In this document: positions 56,046 through 64,000 of the stretch, piece after piece
How the letters are laid out: the number at the start of each line of letters is the position of its first letter
Numbering within the stretch: the stretch's first letter is position 1
Source: Desulfomarina profundi
GTDB taxonomy: Bacteria; Desulfobacterota; Desulfobulbia; Desulfobulbales; Desulfocapsaceae
Assembly (NCBI RefSeq): GCF_019703855.1
Contig: NZ_AP024086.1
Location: 2,500,501 to 2,564,500 of the forward strand
Direction of reading: 5' to 3'
DNA length: 64,000 nt
The notes under the pieces: generated by a model
Database searches by the model: none
What the model saw: the letters and a program-made list of their open reading frames with translations, nothing else
Told to the model about the DNA's origin: nothing
Made by a program: the position numbers and the translations under genes

Positions 56046-56930
56046 ATGGAAAAGAAAACAACGACAGTAAACCTGACTGAAGAAGAATTTGTCCATCCGG
56101 GTAACCGGGCCTGTTCCGGCTGTGGTCTCTCAATTGTCTACAGAATGGGCCTCAAGGCCCTGGGCAAAAATACAATTCTGGTAGTACCGCCAAGCTGCCT
56201 GACCGTACTCCAGGGGCTCTATCCTGTTGCCTCCTCAAAGCTCCCGGTTGTTAACGTGACCTTTGCCTCAACAGGTGCAGCGGCAACCGGTGTCCGGGGA
56301 GCCATGAAAGCGTTGAAGAAAACAGATGTCAATGTCGTTGCCTGGGCGGGCGACGGCGGCACAAGTGATATCGGTATTCAGGCCCTGTCCGGTGCCTGCG
56401 AGCGGGGCGAAGATATCATCTATATCTGTTACGACAATGAAGCCTATATGAACACCGGAGTACAGCGCTCGGGAACCACTCCCCAGGGCGTATTGACCAC
56501 AACCACACCCATCAAGGGAAAACTTCAGAAGAAGAAGGACGTCCCGTCGATTATCGCAGCCCATGGTATCGGCTATGTGGCAACGGCTTCCGCAGCCTTT
56601 CCGCTGGACTTCTACGACAAGGTAAAAAAGGCGACAACGCTTCCCGGCCCCAAATACATCCATGTCCATACTCCGTGTCCTCCGGGCTGGAGCTTTGAGT
56701 CGAGATATACCATCAAGATAGGCAAGCTGGCCGTGCAGACCGGACTTTTTGACCTCTATGAAATCGAAAACGGACAATTTCGCCTGACAGGTGCTTCTGA
56801 AAAACTGATCGGCCAAAAAAGAAAACCGGTCACCGACTATTTCGCCACCCAGGGGCGGTTCAAATCTCTTGATAAGGAACTGGTTGCCGGGGTTCAGGAA
56901 CAGATCGATGCCAAGTGGGCCAATTATTGA
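56046..56930 (+). CDS. 2-oxoacid:ferredoxin oxidoreductase, beta (TPP-binding) subunit
   Basis: A 294-residue beta subunit. The thiamine-diphosphate motif WAGDGGTSDIGIQALSGACE, then ICYDNEAYMNTGVQRSG, is intact. The N-terminus has a cluster-ligating CSGCG segment. The gap of 94 bases from the alpha gene is larger than elsewhere in the operon. Confidence 0.92.
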   Translation: MEKKTTTVNLTEEEFVHPGNRACSGCGLSIVYRMGLKALGKNTILVVPPSCLTVLQGLYPVASSKLPVVNVTFASTGAAATGVRGAMKALKKTDVNVVAWAGDGGTSDIGIQALSGACERGEDIIYICYDNEAYMNTGVQRSGTTPQGVLTTTTPIKGKLQKKKDVPSIIAAHGIGYVATASAAFPLDFYDKVKKATTLPGPKYIHVHTPCPPGWSFESRYTIKIGKLAVQTGLFDLYEIENGQFRLTGASEKLIGQKRKPVTDYFATQGRFKSLDKELVAGVQEQIDAKWANY

Positions 56931-56965
56931 TCTGAACAATTACAACACCGGTTGCGGGAAAAGTT

Positions 56966-57703
56966 ATGGATCTAATGATTACGGATAAAGTGGCATTGGT
57001 TTTTGGTGGGTCAAAAGGGCTCGGTAAAGCCATAGCGGCCGCTCTTGTTCAGGAGGGAGCAACGGTAATTATCGCTTCAAGGAGCAGAAAACAACTGGAA
57101 AAAGCACGTGAAGAAACCGGAGCTGCCGGTTTCTTCACAGTTGACCTGCAACTCGAAGGGGACGGGGCGAGAGTAGTTCTGGAAACTCTCCACCAATACG
57201 GCTCTGTGGATATCGTCGTCACCAACAGTGGTGGTCCGCCGAATGGTCTCTTTGATGATATTGACAACGCTGTCTGGAAAGACCAGTACCAGAACCTCTT
57301 TCTCTCCCCCGTTGAAATCATCCGTGCTGCCCTGCCCTGCATGAAACAGAAACAATGGGGCAGGATTCTCCTGGTCACCTCGGTGACCGCAAAGGAACCG
57401 ATATCAGGCCTGACCGTCTCAAATGGTCTGCGAGCCGGATTAATGGGACTGGTCAAGAGTCTGAATAACGAAATTGCAGCAGAAAATATTACAGTCAATG
57501 CCCTGCTTCCCGGATACACCAGGACAGAAAGATTGATTGATCTCAATATAGATGAAGAAAGAATAAGCAGAGAGATCCCTGCAGGACGACTGGGCAGACC
57601 GGAGGAATTCGGCCACCTGGCCTGTTTCCTGGCTTCTGAAAAAGCCGGATATATTTCCGGCCAGATGATTGCCTGTGACGGTGGATACCTGAAAGGTTAT
57701 TGA
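56966..57703 (+). CDS. atypical SDR oxidoreductase (BKR-like, lacking YxxxK)
   Basis: A 245-residue short-chain dehydrogenase/reductase homologue. The cofactor motif is GGSKGLGKAIA, and the later NSGGPP segment corresponds to the NAG motif. The catalytic YxxxK motif is not present at the expected place, where the sequence reads VSNGLRAGLMGL. A subgroup of SDRs has this change. It follows the beta-subunit gene by 35 bases and is probably in the operon. Its activity is uncertain. Confidence 0.7.
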   Translation: MDLMITDKVALVFGGSKGLGKAIAAALVQEGATVIIASRSRKQLEKAREETGAAGFFTVDLQLEGDGARVVLETLHQYGSVDIVVTNSGGPPNGLFDDIDNAVWKDQYQNLFLSPVEIIRAALPCMKQKQWGRILLVTSVTAKEPISGLTVSNGLRAGLMGLVKSLNNEIAAENITVNALLPGYTRTERLIDLNIDEERISREIPAGRLGRPEEFGHLACFLASEKAGYISGQMIACDGGYLKGY

Positions 57704-58533
57704 ATATCGACACTTCCGGTACTGGCCCGGTTGCCAATACCGGTGGCAATGGCCTTCACATGAGATCCTTTTGAAGTGTTTGTCACAATACCGGAAACAG
57801 TCCCACCGCTGACAGACATTGAGGCAACACTTGCCCTGTTATTTTTCCCGACAGCCGAACTGCTGAAATGTTCTCCATCTGCACTGTTGCTGACCTTTCC
57901 TCCAACCTGGGTTCTGCCTATTCGGACGGTTCCTGTTTCAGCCAGGTTATTCTTTCCCCGGGCTGTACTTTTAAAATTCTCTCCTGAAACCCTGTTGCTG
58001 ACTATTCCCGTGACCTTACCCTGACTGCTGATAATACTGCCGCTATAGCCCTGGTTGTGTTTTCCCTTTGCACTGCTGACAAAATTACTGCCTGAAACCG
58101 TATTGATGATTTTTCCGTCAACTGTCGTTTTATTCATCTGGATTGCACCCGTACCGGCACTGTTATTCTTTCCTAAAGCCTCACTCCTGAAGCCATTACC
58201 CTCAACTTTATTTGTGACTGAACCCGCAATTTTAGAGTGATCCATGATAATGGAGCCGACAACAGCACTGCTGCCCTTTCCCTTGGCAGTAGCCTTGAAA
58301 TTAGAGCCGGTAACACTGTTTCTTACCTTCCCCGTCACTTTGGAATCACCAGGTTGTATCCGCCCGATAAGGGCAGTGTTGGTATCACCGGAAGTATTAA
58401 TAGTCCGTCGCGATATTTTTACCTTGTTCTTAATATCCGGAACTTTTTCTTTTTCTCTGGCCATGGAAAAGGTTGAATAAACAAAACCAATCAAAAGAGC
58501 AATCGCCACAGAAACAACTGGTTGTTTTTTCAT
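57697..58533 (-). CDS. exported protein with six 36-residue repeats
   Basis: The product is about 278 residues from the ATG at 58533, which has GGAG upstream. A signal peptide is followed by five complete and one shortened repeat of exactly 36 residues. Each repeat follows the pattern G-x-V/I-x-N-x-x-x-G-x-x-F-x-x-x-A-x-G-K-x-N, for example GKIINTVSGSNFVSSAKGKH. No Cys, few aromatics and many Gly/Asn/Ser fit a beta-solenoid or functional-amyloid-like surface protein. I do not recognise a named family. The gene ends seven bases inside the convergent SDR gene. Confidence 0.7.
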   Translation of the reverse strand: MKKQPVVSVAIALLIGFVYSTFSMAREKEKVPDIKNKVKISRRTINTSGDTNTALIGRIQPGDSKVTGKVRNSVTGSNFKATAKGKGSSAVVGSIIMDHSKIAGSVTNKVEGNGFRSEALGKNNSAGTGAIQMNKTTVDGKIINTVSGSNFVSSAKGKHNQGYSGSIISSQGKVTGIVSNRVSGENFKSTARGKNNLAETGTVRIGRTQVGGKVSNSADGEHFSSSAVGKNNRASVASMSVSGGTVSGIVTNTSKGSHVKAIATGIGNRASTGSVDIQ

Positions 58534-58649
58534 GTTTTTTCTCCAAGAATTTTCCCTTTCTCCCCCCGTATTTTGTCTCATACAATCGGTAAGCCGGAAA
58601 ATAACAGGTATCTTTCATTATATTCTGATCAGGTATGAAAAAAATCAGG

Positions 58650-58980
58650 TCCTTCCTAAATCCTGCACTTAGGGATTGGCAATTGCAGAATTTAGGTTCT
58701 TCATTTTTTAAAGTGCAGATTCAAGTAATACCTAAATCCTGCACTTCGGGAATAAAGAAAAAATATTTATACTGTATAAACAGATAGTTATCGTATCGCA
58801 GTAGGGGCTATACTACTCACTATCAGAGTGAGATTGTTTTTTCTTTATTCCCTTGCCCTGGGGGATTGGCAATTTTATCGAATCTGCTTCGTTATCAAGT
58901 GCTTGAAGTATGTTAATACGTCTGCGCCCTTGATGCCTCGCATCTCCGAAAACTTGCCAATTGCAGGATTTAGGTAATAA
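58650..58980. repeat. composite palindromic intergenic region (contains family 2 copy)
   Basis: Three copies of CCTAAATYCTGCA-type sequence occur (near 58652, 58731 and, inverted, 58960), plus TTGGCAATTTTATCG / CGAAAACTTGCCAA as an inverted pair (from 58866 and to 58955). The family 2 element sits between them. No ORF is supported. Confidence 0.65.
58733..58860 (-). repeat. structured palindromic repeat, family 2, copy B
   Basis: About 128 bp, oriented opposite to the copy at 26684. The outer stem is GGGAATAAAGAAAAAA / TTTTTTCTTTATTCCC (16 bp). Internal stems are CTCACT / AGTGAG and TTTATAC-A-GTATAAA. Similarity to the other copy extends across the entire length. Confidence 0.7.
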
Positions 58981-58985
58981 ATTTT

Positions 58986-59525
58986 CTATTCACCGGGTTG
59001 AAACGTCATACGCATACCAAACCATGGCTGCAGATATACAATTACCCCATTACTTCTTTGTACCTCCCAAAGGGTAAATGGTTCAATTTTCATTATTTTA
59101 TTATAACCACCTTCTGACAAAGAAATACAGAAAAGCATCAATCCGTCCCGACTGCACGGATTATCCAGGGGAATCATTAAAAAAGTCCTTGCCAGAGACG
59201 TTGAGAGATAACCGGGAAGAGACGACCCCTTCAAACCGGTCATGGCACTTTTTATCGTGTACTTCCCCTGGAAGTCAACCTCTCCTTCGATCAGTTTTAT
59301 ACCGGTGGCATCCAGCATTGCATAGGATAACGACGAACCATTGAACTGCAGGGCAAGAAGCCCGGAAAACTTGACACTCCCCCACTGTTCAATGCTCAGG
59401 GTGTACAATCTGTTTTCAGGTTTTTCTGTAATTCGAAGAGAACGGCTGTATTTCTGCAATGGCGGTGAGCAGGCTGATAACAGAAAACAGATCCACAGTA
59501 TACAGAAAATTACAGTTTTATTCAC
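58986..59525 (-). CDS. DUF3261-like lipoprotein of the export module
   Basis: About 179 residues from the GTG at 59525, preceded by GGAGG. The signal peptide has a lipobox ending LLSAC, so the protein is a lipoprotein. The body resembles DUF3261 lipoproteins that accompany MMPL exporters in aryl-polyene clusters. It is the last gene of the minus-strand export operon, and its start lies inside the 3' flank of the MMPL gene (14 bases downstream of its stop). Confidence 0.7.
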   Translation of the reverse strand: MNKTVIFCILWICFLLSACSPPLQKYSRSLRITEKPENRLYTLSIEQWGSVKFSGLLALQFNGSSLSYAMLDATGIKLIEGEVDFQGKYTIKSAMTGLKGSSLPGYLSTSLARTFLMIPLDNPCSRDGLMLFCISLSEGGYNKIMKIEPFTLWEVQRSNGVIVYLQPWFGMRMTFQPGE

Positions 59526-59538
59526 CCTGCACCTCCTT

Positions 59539-61941
59539 TCAGTGTCGTTGTTCACCAAATTCCAGCAGAGTCGGACTGACAAGAAGAGCCACCGGCCAGG
59601 CCGTACCTATGCCGACCAGCACGGTAATCCCAAGGGCGTGAAGCGCCGGATGTGCTGCAAAGGCTAAAACACCAAAACCGATAAGTGAACTGGCTGCACA
59701 AATGGACACAGCCTTTGATGTTGTAGCATATTGTTTTTCTCTTCGGGCACAGACAACGAAAATGCCGTAATCAACGGACAATCCGATAACCATGATCCCC
59801 ATGATGAGATGCATCATATTCAACTCAACCCCTGTAAGAAAACAGAATACGGACATGGCGGAAAGTGCTGACAACACAGGTGCCAGTACGGCAAGCATTC
59901 CATCAAACCGTCTGAATTGCAGACCCACGAGGAAAACAACGGCACAGCCGGCTGCAAGACAGAGTATCATCATGTCCCTTCTAAGGGACTGCTCCACCTC
60001 CGTCCGCCATATTCTGTTGGCAAGCAGCGTCACATCGGGATTACTCTCTGTCCAGTCCTGCAGAACCTGAAGGTTACCCCCCTGGAGTGACACAGTGGTC
60101 ATTACAAGAAAGTCACTACTTCTGCCCCCTTCTGTTCGTCCAGGAGAACGAATCATGGAGGCTGCCATTGAGCGGAGGGGACTTTTTTCTATTTTTTCAG
60201 GCTGCAGCAGTCCCGGCTCACCCTCAAGAGTATGGAAAAAAGGAGTAAAGGCACTTTCTGAAAAACCATATTTAGCCGCAGCTTCCAGAAAGACACGATC
60301 AAACTCCGGTCTCTTCTCGTTCCAGAACTGCTGCCATTGTTTTACGTTTTCTCTCTGAATTTTCCTGCCCGGCAAAAGTGGAGCAAGAGACTGAAAGGGA
60401 CCGATTCCGTGCTCTTTTAAAAATGTGTAGACCATGGAATTATTCTCCAGGGCAATATCAAGATTTTTTCCTGCGCTGACAATGAACGCCTCATCACCTT
60501 TAGCTCCCCAGATATCCCTGAAATGTTTTTCAGCTGCAATCACATGGCGGTCAGGGGCGTCAAGGACACGCAGGTCTCCGTTGTAGTGAAGTTGCGGCCA
60601 GGCAGTCAGTCCCGCAACCAGCAGCAGCCCCCATAGTACGAGTAAGCCTTTTTTTACAAAAGGTGTCAACCTGGCAGACAGCAGCACCTTTTTTCTTCTT
60701 TTTTCCTGTTTTCTGCTCTTTTCCCGGGGTACTATTTCCGGGATAACAAGCCAGGAAAAGAGAACAGCCAGGGAAACACCGACAAGAGCCAGGGTCGCCA
60801 TCTGCCGATGCGATGGAACACCTGAAAAGAGCAATACAGCAAGAACTGTGGCAGTTGTAAGCCAGGCAAAGAGAACAGGTCGTCTCAGGGCCCGCAACTG
60901 CCCGCTTCTCTCACCCTCTTCTCCCAGTGCCAGAAAGAGGTGAATGGAAAAATCGACGCCAATCCCCAGCAGAACGATCCCGAAACCGAGGGCCAGCCCA
61001 CTGACATGCCCGAAGACAAGAGATGTAACACCAATGGCCGGCAATGCCGCCATGAAAACCACTCCAAGCACTGGCACAACACGGATATCCCGCAATGTAA
61101 CTGCCAGCAGAAACAGAAGCAGAAATGTTGCCAGGGGCAGTAATCGTTTCAGGTCATGCTGTATGGTTCGGCTGTTTGCCAGAGTGTGGGGCAGTGTACC
61201 GATAATCTCTGCTGTCACCCCGGACTCCAATGATTTTTTAAAGAGAGTTTTCAGCTCAGTTTCTATTTTTTCAGCATTTTTTGAATCGGTCAGGGAAAAA
61301 ATACTCTCCGCAAGAACCAGTGCATGACTGGAATCAGAACTCATGAAAAATCCGTCCACCAGGCGCATGGAAAATTCGGATCGCAGGTGATTCAATTTGT
61401 TCAGCAGTAACCCGGTCAGTCCTAAGGGATCACTTCTTACCTGTTTCTTCACGGCAATCCCGGCGGGGCTGTTCAGCAGGGTAAACAATTTTTCCATGGC
61501 CCGGTCAAGGGCATCCGGGGTGAGCTTTTTTTCCACTGCAGCAAGGTCATCCCGCTCCATAAGAACCGGCAACCAGGGAGAAAACATGGTATACAGACTG
61601 CTTTCGTAACCCGGCTCCAGTTTGTCCATCACCAGGGAAAAGCTGCTGCTTTCCCGAAGCAGGCGACCCAGCCGGGTAACACTTTTTTTCAGCTTTTCCG
61701 TATCATTGGCAGCAGGTTTTTCTATTGAAAGGGTGATGAAAATCCGGTCAACAAGCCCCAGGCGCTGCAGCAAATGCAGGTCACCCTTGACCTGGCCATC
61801 GGGAAGCAGGTCCAGGGCATTGTCATCAATTGAAACCTGTAGGGAAAGAAATACACCGACCAGAAGAACAGACAGAAGAAACAACCACCTGCCCCACCTT
61901 TTTTCAGCCATCTGCATCACACTGGCTGAAGAGTTTTTCAT
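59539..61941 (-). CDS. MMPL/RND family lipid exporter
   Basis: An 800-residue protein with the two-fold RND layout: TM1 near residue 20, a periplasmic domain to about 245, five helices to about 400 (GFGIVLLGIGVDFSIHLFLA), then a second TM, periplasmic domain and helices to the end (IMGIMVIGLSVDYGIFVVCA). The repeated VDFS / VDYG segments are typical of MMPL transporters. The start is uncertain: candidates are 61941, 61917 and 61911, all overlapping the LolA-like gene. It is the probable exporter of the operon's lipid-linked product. Confidence 0.88.
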   Translation of the reverse strand: MKNSSASVMQMAEKRWGRWLFLLSVLLVGVFLSLQVSIDDNALDLLPDGQVKGDLHLLQRLGLVDRIFITLSIEKPAANDTEKLKKSVTRLGRLLRESSSFSLVMDKLEPGYESSLYTMFSPWLPVLMERDDLAAVEKKLTPDALDRAMEKLFTLLNSPAGIAVKKQVRSDPLGLTGLLLNKLNHLRSEFSMRLVDGFFMSSDSSHALVLAESIFSLTDSKNAEKIETELKTLFKKSLESGVTAEIIGTLPHTLANSRTIQHDLKRLLPLATFLLLFLLAVTLRDIRVVPVLGVVFMAALPAIGVTSLVFGHVSGLALGFGIVLLGIGVDFSIHLFLALGEEGERSGQLRALRRPVLFAWLTTATVLAVLLFSGVPSHRQMATLALVGVSLAVLFSWLVIPEIVPREKSRKQEKRRKKVLLSARLTPFVKKGLLVLWGLLLVAGLTAWPQLHYNGDLRVLDAPDRHVIAAEKHFRDIWGAKGDEAFIVSAGKNLDIALENNSMVYTFLKEHGIGPFQSLAPLLPGRKIQRENVKQWQQFWNEKRPEFDRVFLEAAAKYGFSESAFTPFFHTLEGEPGLLQPEKIEKSPLRSMAASMIRSPGRTEGGRSSDFLVMTTVSLQGGNLQVLQDWTESNPDVTLLANRIWRTEVEQSLRRDMMILCLAAGCAVVFLVGLQFRRFDGMLAVLAPVLSALSAMSVFCFLTGVELNMMHLIMGIMVIGLSVDYGIFVVCARREKQYATTSKAVSICAASSLIGFGVLAFAAHPALHALGITVLVGIGTAWPVALLVSPTLLEFGEQRH

Positions 61942-62605
61942 CCAGTCTGCTGTTTATAACAGTTGCATAAAAAACAATACGTGTAAGATCCCCCCCGGCT
62001 TCCGTTATTTCGACCTTACGCGGCTGCAATGACTTTTCATCAAAAACTATGGACACAGAACTGATAAAATCAGCAATATTTTTATCAACTGGTGTCACCT
62101 GCAGGGTGGAGTTCCCTGTTTTTTTGAGGGTAAACATCTTGGCCATTTTCATATAGTCACCACCAAGCCAGAGCCAGAGCTGCCCGGCAACCACCTTCAT
62201 CACCGGATCCTCCGAAAGACTGAAATGACGGGGAGCTGGACCATCGCCGCACTTCAATCCCTCCTCTCCCCTAAAAATCAGGGCAGAAGGAACAGGAGAG
62301 ATAAATTCCCAACGCAATCTGTCCGGACGGACAATATAGAGTTTTCCCTTGAAATGGACAGGTCGGGCAAAGAGGGTCAGAATTTTTTCCTGGCTGAAAT
62401 CAGCAGAAAAACTGCGGGTAAGGTTTGCTTTTTTCTGGATTTTTTCAAGAAACGATTGCAGGTCATCCTGTTGGGAACTCCATGCACAAACCGGTATACT
62501 GACAGAAAAAAGGAGAATGGAAAGAAGAAAAAACAGGAGAATACTGTTTTCAACCGAGGTCTTCCCATACCTTGATATCTCCTGCCGCAAGCAATACTTC
62601 ACCAT
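61904..62605 (-). CDS. LolA-like lipoprotein carrier
   Basis: About 233 residues if the ATG at 62605 is used, which has GGAGAAG upstream; an upstream start at 62620 is possible. A hydrophobic signal (SILLFFLLSILLFSVSIPVC) is followed by a LolA-type fold: FSADFSQEKILTLFARPVHF, then GKLYIVRPDRLRWEF. LolA-like proteins in aryl-polyene clusters carry the product across the periplasm. It overlaps the upstream dehydratase gene by about 55 bases and the MMPL gene at its end. Confidence 0.8.
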   Translation of the reverse strand: MVKYCLRQEISRYGKTSVENSILLFFLLSILLFSVSIPVCAWSSQQDDLQSFLEKIQKKANLTRSFSADFSQEKILTLFARPVHFKGKLYIVRPDRLRWEFISPVPSALIFRGEEGLKCGDGPAPRHFSLSEDPVMKVVAGQLWLWLGGDYMKMAKMFTLKKTGNSTLQVTPVDKNIADFISSVSIVFDEKSLQPRKVEITEAGGDLTRIVFYATVINSRLDEKLFSQCDADG

Positions 62606-62993
62606 CAAAAACTTCTCCATGAATAATTTTAACCGGTCCGAACTCAAATGTTTTTTCAATGTCAATCTGCAGTCTGGTTCCGGGTGAAGCCGTATGATAA
62701 AAAGAAAATGAATCGATTCCAACCAGCATGCCGTCATTCACCCCGCTTCCCGCACAGAGGGCATCATAACCGTTTGCCATGGCCATCGCCTGGGCCACAA
62801 CTTCTATGAAAAATTCCGGAAAAACCAAACCATCATCAACGCAGATACCCTCCGCAGGCATTTTGGCCAGGGCTCTTGCCCTGTTTCCGGATCGCTCCAG
62901 CAGTTGGTCCACAAAAAGCATGGGAGGTCTGTGCGGTAAAAGCGAATGGGCCGCCATTGGCAGACGGGCGGGTAGCGATTTTTTCCCGGTCAT
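62550..62993 (-). CDS. ApeP-like 3-hydroxyacyl-ACP dehydratase
   Basis: A 147-residue hotdog protein with the ApeP-type opening LLPHRPPMLFVDQLLE and a central FFIEVVAQAMAMANGY. In aryl-polyene biosynthesis, ApeP pairs with ApeI to form the heterodimeric dehydratase. An ApeI-like partner is encoded at 30939-31361. The ATG at 62993 was chosen over an upstream TTG. Confidence 0.82.
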   Translation of the reverse strand: MTGKKSLPARLPMAAHSLLPHRPPMLFVDQLLERSGNRARALAKMPAEGICVDDGLVFPEFFIEVVAQAMAMANGYDALCAGSGVNDGMLVGIDSFSFYHTASPGTRLQIDIEKTFEFGPVKIIHGEVFDGEVLLAAGDIKVWEDLG

Positions 62994-63019
62994 ACTGGTT
63001 TCTCGCAAAATAATTTTAA

Positions 63020-63754
63020 TTACATGTACATACCACCGTTAACACTGAAAACCTGGCCGGTAATATAACCAGCTTCCTCGCTGAGCAGAAAGCGTACAAC
63101 CCCGGAGACCTCTTCCACCCTCCCCACACGACCCAGGGGAATAAGGGGCAGGATTGTATCCAAGGGTAACTTTTCTATCATTTCCGTTTCAATAAGTCCG
63201 GGAGAAACGACATTCACAAGAATATTTCTTTTTCCCAGTTCCCGGGCCAGGGCCTTGGAAGCCCCGATCAGGCCTGCCTTGGCCGCAGAATAATTCACCT
63301 GTCCCGCCTGCCCGGTTTCACCCGAAAGGGAGGCAATGGAGATAATGCGCCCCTCTCTCCTGGAAAGCATCACCTTGGAAAAAAGGCGGGCCAGGATAAA
63401 AAAACTGTTGAGATGAACATCGATAACAGAATCCCATTCATCCCTGCGCATAAGCGGTAACAACGTATCCCTGGTGATCCCGGCATTATGGATAAGCCCA
63501 TACGGCACCTGATCCCTGAGAAGAGGTTCCATATTCTCATTCACCGCAGTTTCATCAGAGACATCAAAGGGCAGGAGAGTACAGGTGCGACCAAAAGCTT
63601 CAATCTCTTTTTTCACTTTTTTGGCCTGCCCGGTGGACGAGCGGTAGTTCAACCAGATATCATAGCCGCTCCGCGCCAGATCCTTTGCAATAGCCGCACC
63701 GATGCCCCTGCTTGCACCACTGATAAATACTGTTCTTTTATCTTTATCACTCAT
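63020..63754 (-). CDS. 3-ketoacyl-ACP reductase (FabG-like)
   Basis: A 244-residue classical SDR with FISGASRGIGAAIAKDLA (NAD(P)H binding), a HNAG motif (YGLIHNAGITRD), ISIASLSGETGQ and the active-site NYSAAKAGLIGASKAL (YxxxK complete). It reduces the 3-keto group during chain extension (ApeQ-like role). The ribosome-binding site at 63754 is weak. Confidence 0.88.
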   Translation of the reverse strand: MSDKDKRTVFISGASRGIGAAIAKDLARSGYDIWLNYRSSTGQAKKVKKEIEAFGRTCTLLPFDVSDETAVNENMEPLLRDQVPYGLIHNAGITRDTLLPLMRRDEWDSVIDVHLNSFFILARLFSKVMLSRREGRIISIASLSGETGQAGQVNYSAAKAGLIGASKALARELGKRNILVNVVSPGLIETEMIEKLPLDTILPLIPLGRVGRVEEVSGVVRFLLSEEAGYITGQVFSVNGGMYM

Positions 63755-63761
63755 ATTTTTT

Positions 63762-64000
63762 TCACACCAGAAGTCTGCACCGAACAGCAGCAGATGGTGC
63801 CCTGACCAGACACTCCAGAGAAGCTCTGCCATTCACCATCTCTTTCGTTAAAATCCTGCCTGGTGCCAGCGGGTCAGGGCAGTCACATCTCTTTTCATTA
63901 TTAAAAATCATCTCCCCAAAATTCTTCGGGAAGCATTCCGTCTTTTCAGGAATTCCCGCTTCCACTGAAACCTTTTCAAGGAGCCATCCCCTTTCCTGGT
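63762..64000 (-). CDS. partial ORF running off the window, upstream of fabG-like gene
   Basis: An open frame continues from beyond 64000 to a stop at 63762, eight bases before the FabG start. It encodes about 79 residues ending RASLECLVRAPSAAVRCRLL and V. I do not recognise the family. Position suggests another gene of the same pathway. Confidence 0.4.
   Translation of the reverse strand, partial: QERGWLLEKVSVEAGIPEKTECFPKNFGEMIFNNEKRCDCPDPLAPGRILTKEMVNGRASLECLVRAPSAAVRCRLLV

Noticed and set aside
58650-58980. CRISPR array
   Set aside because: Several similar short sequences occur, but they are in mixed orientation and at irregular spacing without uniform spacers or cas genes.

Overview
The window looks like chromosomal DNA of an anaerobic Desulfobacterota bacterium, most like the Desulfobulbales (sulfate reducers or sulfur disproportionators). 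The support is indirect: a four-subunit 2-oxoacid:ferredoxin oxidoreductase, a chemotaxis receptor with a cysteine-rich cytoplasmic insert, two PEP-CTERM proteins with sigma-54-like promoters, B12-type radical SAM enzymes, and abundant Ser/Thr kinase and TPR signalling. No rRNA, tRNA or CRISPR array was seen.

Layout. 0-20 kb: a Fic protein cut by the window edge, small metabolic genes, a double-SBP hybrid sensor kinase, a thioesterase plus MetE-core protein, an MFS transporter, a SpoIIE-type phosphatase sensor, an EAL-HDOD protein, a chemotaxis receptor, and a TPR / ABC-substrate-binding / AAC(3)-like operon. 20-28 kb: a signalling island with a sensor-MFS fusion, PP2C phosphatase, Ser/Thr kinase, FHA protein and AbrB-like protein, followed by decayed genes. 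28-47 kb: two fatty-acid/polyketide-like operons (methyltransferase, dehydratase, thioesterase, ketosynthase and B12-radical SAM on the minus strand; ACP, chain-length-factor-like protein, B12-radical SAM, DarB-like KAS III and FabF-like KS on the plus strand). Between them lie a BtrH-like/ABC exporter operon, a chromate-resistance-type ChrB, an IS200-disrupted lipoprotein gene and a large transthyretin-like protein. 47-58 kb: two PEP-CTERM proteins, an acyl-CoA ligase, paired XRE-cupin regulators, a branched-chain aminotransferase and the oxidoreductase operon with an atypical SDR. 58-64 kb: a 36-residue-repeat exported protein, a palindrome-rich intergenic element, and a minus-strand operon (FabG, ApeP-like dehydratase, LolA-like carrier, MMPL exporter, small lipoprotein) that matches the export and reduction module of aryl-polyene-type clusters.

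Taken together, 28-47 kb and 59-64 kb read as a split aryl-polyene / dialkylresorcinol-like lipid pathway carrying two cobalamin-dependent radical SAM enzymes. The product is unknown.

Two signals cut across the window. First, at least seven genes are broken by single-base deletions, all in the same direction and mostly in 4-6 base homopolymers. This looks like long-read assembly error rather than gene decay. Second, there are three kinds of palindromic non-coding element: a MITE-like family (about 773 and 10638, with a fragment near 27452), a second structured family (26684 and 58733) with paired compensatory changes in its stem, and a single 107-nt near-perfect hairpin at 22408-22514 whose mismatches are mostly G-U compatible on the plus strand.
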